Origin: Cribrihabitans_A pelagius
Lineage (GTDB): Bacteria > Pseudomonadota > Alphaproteobacteria > Rhodobacterales > Rhodobacteraceae
Assembly (NCBI RefSeq): GCF_048820915.1
Contig: NZ_JBMERR010000006.1
Span: 1 to 64,000 of the forward strand
Length of the DNA: 64,000 bases
Direction of reading: 5' to 3'
Shown here: positions 58,654-64,000 of the stretch, piece by piece
Numbering within the stretch: position 1 is the stretch's first letter
How the letters are laid out: each line of letters starts with the position of its first letter
Program-made: the position numbers and the translations under genes
The notes under the pieces: model-generated
Databases searched by the model: none
What the model was told of the DNA's origin: nothing
Seen by the model: the letters and a program-made list of their open reading frames with translations, nothing else

Positions 58654-59766
58654 TCATGCTGCCGCTTTGAGGTCAGGGCCCTGATGGGCCTCGACCGGTG
58701 TTCCGCCGCCGAGCGCCGAATGCGGCCGCCCGGTGGTGTAAAAGCCGAACCATCGTCCGATCCCCGCGCGGGCTGCTGACCCGGATTCGAAAGCATTCAG
58801 ATAGACGCACTCGTATTTCAAGGACCGCCGTAGCCGTTCGATCAAAAGGTTGTCCATCCAGCGCCCTCGGCCATCCATCGACCCCTTGACCGTTGCATCC
58901 AGCAGGATCTGCGTGAAGCGTGGGCTTGTAAATTGGCTGCCTTGGCCGGTGTGGAATATCTCGGGCCGTCCTTGGTTCCGGAGGGCGTCTTCCAGCGCTT
59001 CGATACAGAACCCGGCGTCCGTCCGGCATGGTCCTCGGACCGATGGCAGCCTCATGCCGAACTGTTCGACAGGCGCCAGAACAGAACCCGGCGCGCGGCC
59101 CTGCCCATGATAGCCACGAGATAGAGGAATGAGCCATTGGGGCGTCATTGGTTCAAGCCCAATGGCGAATGCGCCGCGTCGGAATGCAGGTAATGTCTGC
59201 GCTCCAGACTTGGGTCGGGCGGTCGATCACCATGTTCCTGAGCAGATACGGATACTTCCGATGCTCCGGGTGAGGCACCGTGGTACGCGGACGCTGGCAG
59301 ACAGCGCGCAATCCCATCCTGACCATCAGGCGCCGGAGACGCTTGCGCCCGGCACAATAACCTTGGTTGCGCAGGTGCCGGGCCATACCACGCAGGCCGG
59401 CTGATGCCGTTCAGCGCGCACTGCCGGGCAATCGACAGCGCCGGGTGCCGCGGGTCGATCATCTTTCGCCGCCGGGCCACGCTCACCGACCGGAGGCTTT
59501 CCCTGAAAATCGGGTTCCGCCGCAAGCTGTCCGATCTCCGCATGCAGCTTCTCGATCTCGCCGTCCTTCCCGGCAGCCTTCGCCTCGGCCTTGCCCGAGA
59601 AGATTCCGGACATGCCCCCGAGCGCCTGTTTCTTCCAGGTGTTGGTAACCGTTTAATGCACGCCGTGTTTCGCCACCAGCTCGGCAATTGTCATCTCGCC
59701 CCGGATGCCCTCAAGGGCCACCTCCGCCTTGAACTCGGCACTGTAATTCATCCGTTTTCCAGCCAC
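58654..59766 (-). pseudogene. Decayed IS3-family element (orfA and orfB)
   Basis: The minus strand carries OrfA MNYSAEFKAEVALEGIRGEM, then a stop at about 59653 in place of normal HGVHPTVINTWK. It continues KKQALGGMSGIFSGKAEAKA and EIEKLHAEIGQLAAE. OrfB pieces lie in several frames: MARHLRNQGYCAGRKRLRRL, RPTQVWSADITCIP, then GFCIEALEDALRNQGRPEIF, GSQFTSPRFTQILLDATVKG and SLKYECVYLNAFESGSAARA to the stop at 58654. Catalytic motifs are recognisable but at least four frameshifts or stops interrupt them, so the element is dead. Confidence 0.8.
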
Positions 59767-60111
59767 GATGTTCTTCCTCGTCTTCTTTGCCGACAAGCTT
59801 AGCAGGGTGTCTGATTTCCGGGGACCACCGCACTCGGTAAACTGCACCAGCTTGACGGACGTGACCCAGTTCGGTGCGCGCACAGTATGGGGCAGATTGG
59901 TCTCGAACCGGGATTTTGCCACATGCGTCGAGACCGGCCAGTCCACGATAGTCTGGCCATCGTTGCGCTGGTCATGAATTCACGCGGCGCGGGGTCTTGC
60001 AGTCTTTCGCTGTGCGGTCCGTCTCTCACTAAAGTGAATGTGTAACACATTGAAAAATGTTGATTTTAATTTACTGTTGATATCGAAAGGGAAACCAAAA
60101 GGAGCAAAAAT
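59767..60111. other. IS flank and AT-rich promoter region
   Basis: From 59767 to about 60000 there is only IS-end and flanking sequence without a gene. From 60010 to 60111 the DNA is strikingly AT-rich compared with its surroundings (ATTGAAAAATGTTGATTTT region) and ends in AGGAG before the lipoprotein start. It is the probable promoter of that gene. Confidence 0.5.
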
Positions 60112-60315
60112 ATGTCAGGTAAGACCTTGATTATTGTCCTTGTAGCCAGCGGCGGCCTTGCGGCATGCGGCAAGACCACGGGCGAGCAGGTCATTTACGG
60201 CGCAGGCGCCGGCGCCGCAGGATCAGCGTTGCTGGACGGCAACGTCGTGACTGGTGCAGCGGTTGGTGCGGCGGCCAATGTCATTTATTGCAAGGAAAAC
60301 CCGTACAAGTGCTGA
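60112..60315 (+). CDS. Small glycine-zipper lipoprotein
   Basis: 67 residues. A lipoprotein signal peptide (MSGKTLIIVLVASGGLAAC) has lipobox LAAC, with Cys19 as lipidation site. It is followed by KTTGEQVIYGAGAGAAGSAL and LDGNVVTGAAVGAAANVIYC, a glycine/alanine-zipper segment, and a second Cys pair at the end. AGGAG lies 7 bp before the ATG. It resembles small YMGG/glycine-zipper envelope lipoproteins of roseobacters. It is likely exported and anchored in the membrane; function unknown. Confidence 0.75.
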   Translation: MSGKTLIIVLVASGGLAACGKTTGEQVIYGAGAGAAGSALLDGNVVTGAAVGAAANVIYCKENPYKC

Positions 60316-60428
60316 CCGGCTTGCCTTGCTCCTTCACGATACGGGCACTGGTGATGTGACCGTTCTCCTATGCGGATCGTTGCAGACCCGCCTTGGCACA
60401 CCGATGCCGCGGGAGAGCGGTCACATCA

Positions 60429-60905
60429 TCAAAGCCATCGCCAGATCATCGACGGCAGTTGGGGCTGATTCAGAATGGTCATATGCGCAGTGCCGGGCGG
60501 AACTGCCAGCCGCGCGTCCGGATTGGTCCTTGCCATATACAGGGCGTACTCCGGCAGAATGAAGTTCTCGTCCCCGTTCACGACCAGCACAGGCACAGCG
60601 ATTTCCGTGGCCGGCTCTTCCGGCCAGCCCAATCCGAGGTGAGGGAAGCGGTCAGATTTTGAGTGGTCTCCGGCGCGATTGCCGCCCGGTCCTGAACCAG
60701 CTCGCGGACCACTATGCCAAAGCTCTGCTCGAGGCTCATCATGCCGCCATGCAGCATCAGAATCGGCACCTCACCCGAGCCCAGATCACAATGCACCTCG
60801 CAATAGACCTCATGGCCATACGCGCGGGCAGCTCCGGCCTGCACCAAGGGTGCCAGCAGCAGCAAAGCTGCCGCGCCCAAGGCAGAGGGCTCTTCACCGC
60901 TTGAA
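60429..60905 (-). pseudogene. Secreted alpha/beta hydrolase, internally deleted
   Basis: The minus strand has a signal-peptide-like start (ALGAAALLLLAPLVQAGAAR), then YGHEVYCEVHCDLGSGEVPI and LMLHGGMMSLEQSFGIVV (the oxyanion region). The reading then jumps to another frame: IAVPVLVVNGDENFILPEYA, LYMARTNPDARLAVPPGTAH, ending MIWRWL. The nucleophile elbow (GxSxG) and about 100 central residues are missing. It is an inactivated exported hydrolase. Confidence 0.6.
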
Positions 60906-60948
60906 GCTCCTGAAACGGTGCGGCCGTGGCGGCTGTCCCTTCGGCGGG

Positions 60949-61428
60949 TCAGCCACGGCGGGCCGCCTCGATCGCGGCAACGTCGATCTTCTTCATTTCC
61001 ATCATCGCTTCGAACGCGCGCTTCGCTTCGCCGCCGCCTGCGGCATGCGCCTCCATCAGGACCCGCGGCGTAATTTGCCAGGAGATGCCCCATTTGTCCC
61101 TGCACCATCCGCAGGCGCTTTCCGCCCCGCCGTTGCCGACAATGGCGTCCCAGTAACGGTCGGTCTCTTCCTGATCCTCGGTCAAGACCTGGAACGAGAA
61201 GGCTTCGCTATGCGTGAACGCAGGCCCGCCGTTCAAGCCCAGACAAGGGATGCCCAGAACCGTAAATTCGACCATAAGCACGTCCCCCGCCTTGCCGGAC
61301 GGGAAATCACTGGGTGCGTGATGCACGGCTGTTACCGCGGTTTCGGGAAAGGTCCCGGCATAGAAGCGGGCGGCATCCTCGGCATCGCTCCCGTACCAGA
61401 GGCAGACCGTATTCTTAACCATGGTCAT
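60949..61428 (-). CDS. VOC-superfamily protein (PhnB/3-demethylubiquinone-methyltransferase-like fold)
   Basis: A 159-residue protein of the PF06983 type: MVKNTVCLWYGSDAEDAARF, YAGTFPETAVTAVHHAPSDF, VEFTVLGIPCLGLNGGPAFT, AFSFQVLTEDQEETDRYWDA, CGWCRDKWGISWQITP and AFEAMMEMKKIDVAAIEAAR. Despite some database names these are not methyltransferases; the function is unknown. GGAGG stands before the start (ATG 61428, with a second ATG two codons later). Confidence 0.87.
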   Translation of the reverse strand: MTMVKNTVCLWYGSDAEDAARFYAGTFPETAVTAVHHAPSDFPSGKAGDVLMVEFTVLGIPCLGLNGGPAFTHSEAFSFQVLTEDQEETDRYWDAIVGNGGAESACGWCRDKWGISWQITPRVLMEAHAAGGGEAKRAFEAMMEMKKIDVAAIEAARRG

Positions 61429-61599
61429 TCTTTATCCTCCCTGAGAACAATTTCCGGAGTGCCGGGGGCCGGAGACTGCCGAGGCCCGGATTGGTGAATG
61501 TCCCGAATCCGGCTGGACCGATAAACCTGACTGTGCCCGGTTCCGTCAGGCCGGGCGTCAGGCCTGGTCCGCAGCGGCGCGCGGCAACGGCCGCCTGCC

Positions 61600-61726
61600 A
61601 ATGAACCATATGGTCCGCCATCGCCTTTCCGAACGCGGGCCGGCCGGTAGTCCGCTCCACACAGGAAGTGAGGGCCGGGCAGCCTTCCAGGGCACCTTCG
61701 TCCTCCGGCAGCCGCCGCACGCGCAT
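61600..61726 (-). pseudogene. Possible glutathione S-transferase C-terminal scrap
   Basis: The minus strand reads CPALTSCVERTTGRPAFGKA, then MADHM. This recalls the end of bacterial GSTs (.PALxAWVxRxxARPAFQxAMA). The remainder of the frame shows nothing. It is short, so the call is tentative. Confidence 0.35.
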
Positions 61727-61778
61727 GCCGCGTGCGAGACCGCGGACAATTCGGGCAGTCAGCCGAGGGTGACGCGTA

Positions 61779-62510
61779 TCAGGACCCTGATGCCGCCCCC
61801 GAATCGAACAGCGGCTCGAAGCCCGCCCACATCATCCGCATGCCGTCAAAGGGCATTGCGGACATGTCCATATTGCCCATCTCCGCCTCCATCGCCTTGG
61901 CCGCGGCGTCGCAGGTGGCGCGGTCAGGCCAGGCAGACCAGCTGAACACGGGCACTTCGCCCTCTTCGGCCTTGGCTGCGCGGTAGAAATCGGTCTTTTT
62001 GCCGTGCGGCACGTCCTCGCCCCAAGTCTCAATCAGCCCGAGCGCACCGCCCTTTTCGAACATCTTCCAGCCCTCGTCCGCCATCTCCATATAGGCCGCC
62101 TTGGCCTTCTCCGGCACCGCCAGCAGGAAGCCCTGGTAATATTGCCCGCCGGTGTGATCGCCCTGCTCGAAGACCGGTGAAAAACCGCCAAAGATCATGC
62201 GGCTGCCGTCAAAGGGCATTTCCGGCAGCGCCTTCATCGCGGAATCGCTTTCCATTTTCTTCCACGCGGCATCCGCCGCGGCCCTGTCAGGCCAGGCGAT
62301 CCACGAGAACACGATGGCTTCATCATCCTGCGCGTTCACGGCACCGTAGAAATCAGTGACCTTTCCCTTGGGCACATCAACACCCCAGGTCTCGACCATG
62401 CGGGTCGCGCCATAGCTTTCAAACAGCTTCCACGCGGCCGCCGCATGTTCCGCATATCTCTTCTTGTTCGCAGTCGGGACCGCTGCAACCGAGCCGGTGT
62501 AGTAGGTCAT
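61779..62510 (-). CDS. Tandem DUF1428 protein
   Basis: A 243-residue protein made of two DUF1428 alpha-beta-barrel repeats. The first reads YYTGSVAAVPTANKKRYAEH, WKLFESYGATRMVETWGVDV, MPFDGSRMIFGGFSPVF. The second reads YYQGFLLAVPEKAKAAYMEM, WKMFEKGGALGLIETWGEDV, MPFDGMRMMWAGFEPLF. It is cytoplasmic and of unknown function. It is divergent from an HxlR regulator (89 bp between starts), a common pairing, so it is probably induced by a reactive compound sensed by that regulator. Confidence 0.88.
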   Translation of the reverse strand: MTYYTGSVAAVPTANKKRYAEHAAAAWKLFESYGATRMVETWGVDVPKGKVTDFYGAVNAQDDEAIVFSWIAWPDRAAADAAWKKMESDSAMKALPEMPFDGSRMIFGGFSPVFEQGDHTGGQYYQGFLLAVPEKAKAAYMEMADEGWKMFEKGGALGLIETWGEDVPHGKKTDFYRAAKAEEGEVPVFSWSAWPDRATCDAAAKAMEAEMGNMDMSAMPFDGMRMMWAGFEPLFDSGAASGS

Positions 62511-62581
62511 TTTAAATTTCCTTCTACTGAGGAGCGAATCCCGCTCCCGCGCCAATCGTGTCAATTGCAGTAGCAAAAAAC

Positions 62582-62598
62582 AACTGATAGTATGAGTT
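62582..62598. promoter_or_regulatory. Candidate HxlR operator
   Basis: AACT (62582-62585) and AGTT (62595-62598) flank GATAGTATG between the divergent DUF1428 and HxlR genes, immediately before the HxlR start. An imperfect inverted repeat in this place is typical of HxlR autoregulation. Confidence 0.4.
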
Positions 62599-62599
62599 A

Positions 62600-63265
62600 A
62601 TGACTAAACAGGGCAGATCCCCGCGTATCCGCTATGACGAAGGCTGTCTGGCAGCGCATGCATTGAACCTGATCGGCGACCGCTGGTCGCTGCTTGTCGT
62701 GCGCGAGCTGATGTTCGCCCCAAAGCGGTTTCAGATGATCCGCAAGGGGCTGCCGGGCATCACTGCCAGCGTGCTCTCGGGGCGGCTGGAGCAGCTGACG
62801 GCGGCGCGTGTGGTGGCTCATGAGGGACGGCTTGGAATTTACGCGCTGACCGACACGGGCCGCGGGCTGCTGCCGGTGCTGGAGGCGCTGTGCCGCTGGG
62901 CCCTGACGATGCCGGGCCATGATCCCTCCCGCTTCATCAGCCCCTCGGCACTATTAATCTCGATGGGGGTGGGCTTGGTGCGGGACCGGGCCGACGGGCA
63001 CGAGGCAGTGGCCGGCTTCGATTTCGGCAGCGAAACCTTTGAGATACGGCTGTCAGACGGCCGACTGCAAACCACAGCGGTCGCCTCGCCAAAGGCTCAG
63101 TTCGGGCTGTCAGGCACCGGCAACGCGCTGGCGGCAGCGGTCTACGGCGCCGCCCCTCTGCCGCAGCTGGTCTCCCAAGGCGTGGTCCGCGCCGAGGGCG
63201 ACATCGCCGCCGCCCAGGGTTTTCTGGATTTCTTCAGATTGGAGGCGCAAGAGTCACCGGCCTGA
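62600..63265 (+). CDS. HxlR-family transcriptional regulator
   Basis: 221 residues. The HxlR winged HTH reads YDEGCLAAHALNLIGDRWSL, LVVRELMFAPKRFQMIRKGL and PGITASVLSGRLEQLTAARV. The C-terminal extension of about 110 residues (ISPSALLISMGVGLVRDRAD and on) resembles an SCP2/small-ligand domain found in longer HxlR proteins. It is divergent from the DUF1428 gene, its likely target. Confidence 0.88.
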   Translation: MTKQGRSPRIRYDEGCLAAHALNLIGDRWSLLVVRELMFAPKRFQMIRKGLPGITASVLSGRLEQLTAARVVAHEGRLGIYALTDTGRGLLPVLEALCRWALTMPGHDPSRFISPSALLISMGVGLVRDRADGHEAVAGFDFGSETFEIRLSDGRLQTTAVASPKAQFGLSGTGNALAAAVYGAAPLPQLVSQGVVRAEGDIAAAQGFLDFFRLEAQESPA

Positions 63266-63519
63266 TGCAGGGGTTGATCCGACTCCAGGAAATCGCTGAC
63301 GGCCGCCGCAACATCAAGTTGCTTTTTCGGCGGCATCGCGTTTACGTTTACCCCCACCAACGGCATCTTAAAGGCCATGACGAGTGTGGATACCCTCTGT
63401 TGGGCAAGCGTTATCTTCAATGTTTCGGCAGGGCTTCGATCGGACGTGTGTCGGGCCTCTGAACATGGCTTCGATGACGCCACGGGCCGGTATGCTGTTC
63501 GGAAGGCTGGGTGCCGGCT

Positions 63520-63780
63520 TCCGGCGCCGAGAGCTGGCGGGGCTGCATCCTGCCGGTGATCGTGCTGAGCGGCTACGCGATCCCCAGGCTGATGCGCAGC
63601 ACCCGCTCCGGCGTGATCGGCGTGCCCGCGGGCGGCTGCATCCCCGCCGCCCGCGCCAAAGGGCTGCCGAAGCGGTGGTGATTTAGTGCCACGCGTTGCT
63701 GCCCTTGGTATTGCTGCCCTAGGTGTCTCTCTCGGCGGTGCAGCTGGGGCAGAATCCTTCCGGCTCCATCATGATCGAGA
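63520..63780 (+). pseudogene. DppB/C-type peptide ABC permease remnant
   Basis: Fragments in shifting plus-strand frames: CILPVIVLSGYAIPRLMRST, RSGVIGV, AARAKGLPKR, then ALGVSLGGAAGAE. They recall the core of dipeptide permeases (LPAxVLSLxxxAxxxRxxRSSxLEVLxxDYIRTARAKGL). Several frameshifts and stops make it non-functional. Confidence 0.5.
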
Positions 63781-64000
63781 GGCGGCACGCCGCTGCAGCT
63801 GATCGCCGCCAGCGCGCTCAACCCCACACTCACAGTCAGCCGCCGGCGGACCGAGGGTGTGATGCGCAGCGAAGCCTTGAACCGGGCCGAGGCCGAAGGA
63901 CGGGCGATCACCATGCTGGACCGCGCCGGCCAATCCAATCCGGAGGCGCGGCTGGGGAGGTACCCGTATGCCTTCTCCGGCGGCCAGCGCCAGCGCACCA
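63781..64000 (+). pseudogene. DppD/OppD-type peptide ABC ATPase remnant, running off the window
   Basis: The frame after a stop at 63772-63774 reads ALNPTLTVSRRRTEGVMRSE, ALNRAEAEGRAITMLDRAGQ, SNPEARLGRYPYAFSGGQRQ, ending at the window edge. This is the Q-loop-to-signature part of an oligopeptide ATPase (..SLNPxxTVGxQ..E; YPHQFSGGQRQR). Walker A and everything before it are missing and the reading is fused to the permease scrap, so it is degenerate at least at its 5' end. Confidence 0.6.

Noticed and set aside
58203..58796. A 197-codon minus-strand frame covering DUF1330 and the IS end
   Set aside because: It is antisense to the DUF1330 gene and mixes two unrelated regions.

Overview
The window is a GC-rich accessory stretch from an alphaproteobacterium. 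It is most likely a marine Rhodobacteraceae of the roseobacter group (Leisingera/Phaeobacter/Ruegeria-like). This is inferred from the gene repertoire: importers and catabolic genes for TMAO, betaines and other small nitrogen compounds, in roseobacter-style arrangements. No ribosomal, tRNA, replication or phage genes and no CRISPR arrays were seen. The density of insertion-sequence scraps and broken genes suggests a plasmid, a chromid, or a rearranged chromosomal region.

Layout. 1-2.7 kb holds remnants of ISNCY, IS3, IS66 and IS5-type elements plus one hypothetical gene. 2.9-5.9 kb holds a hybrid histidine kinase translationally coupled to a PotF/PotD-like periplasmic binding protein. 6.2-7.1 kb holds decayed alpha-glucoside genes (an ABC ATPase and an alpha-glucosidase). 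7.2-10.6 kb is an operon on the minus strand: sensor kinase, FixJ/NarL-type regulator, secreted GlcG/HbpS-family heme-binding protein and an exported ankyrin protein. 11.6-14.0 kb is a chemoreceptor with two CHASE3 domains. 14.1-16.8 kb holds remnants of ribulokinase, transaldolase, IS5, IS66 and an acetylpolyamine amidohydrolase.

16.8-29.3 kb is a long minus-strand amine-catabolism operon: FAD monooxygenase, RidA, DUF1028, aldehyde dehydrogenase, LysR, a trimethylamine-dehydrogenase-like flavoprotein, dodecin, an ArgE-like deacetylase and a PotABCD-type ABC importer. Its distal end is decaying. 30.0-38.0 kb is a second catabolic cluster: RidA divergent from a LysR regulator, then a ketoglutarate-semialdehyde-type aldehyde dehydrogenase, an M19 dipeptidase-like protein, a BCCT carrier, a 567-residue protein of no family I recognise, and a DUF3726 protein. 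38.3-38.9 kb is an internally deleted IS1182-like element with intact 18-bp ends.

39.2-49.2 kb carries torT, torS and torR next to a TMAO/betaine ABC importer (tmoX, ATPase, fused permease) and a GlxA-type regulator. Candidate Tor boxes lie upstream of tmoX. 49.3-58.5 kb matches the trigonelline (N-methylnicotinate) degradation pathway: succinate-semialdehyde dehydrogenase, BCCT carrier, aldehyde dehydrogenase, luciferase-like monooxygenase, flavin reductase, alpha/beta hydrolase and a DUF1185 protein, with a divergent GntR regulator and two palindromic operators. 58.6-64 kb holds a decayed IS3 element, a small lipoprotein, a broken hydrolase, a VOC protein, a DUF1428/HxlR divergent pair and remnants of a dipeptide ABC transporter.

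The intact genes describe a scavenger of methylated nitrogen compounds. Three modules pair a periplasmic protein with a sensor kinase, and three catabolic/uptake islands handle quaternary or methylated amines. Sugar and peptide genes (alpha-glucosidase, ribulokinase, transaldolase, dpp) have been lost. All function calls come from reading motifs by eye; no database search was possible.
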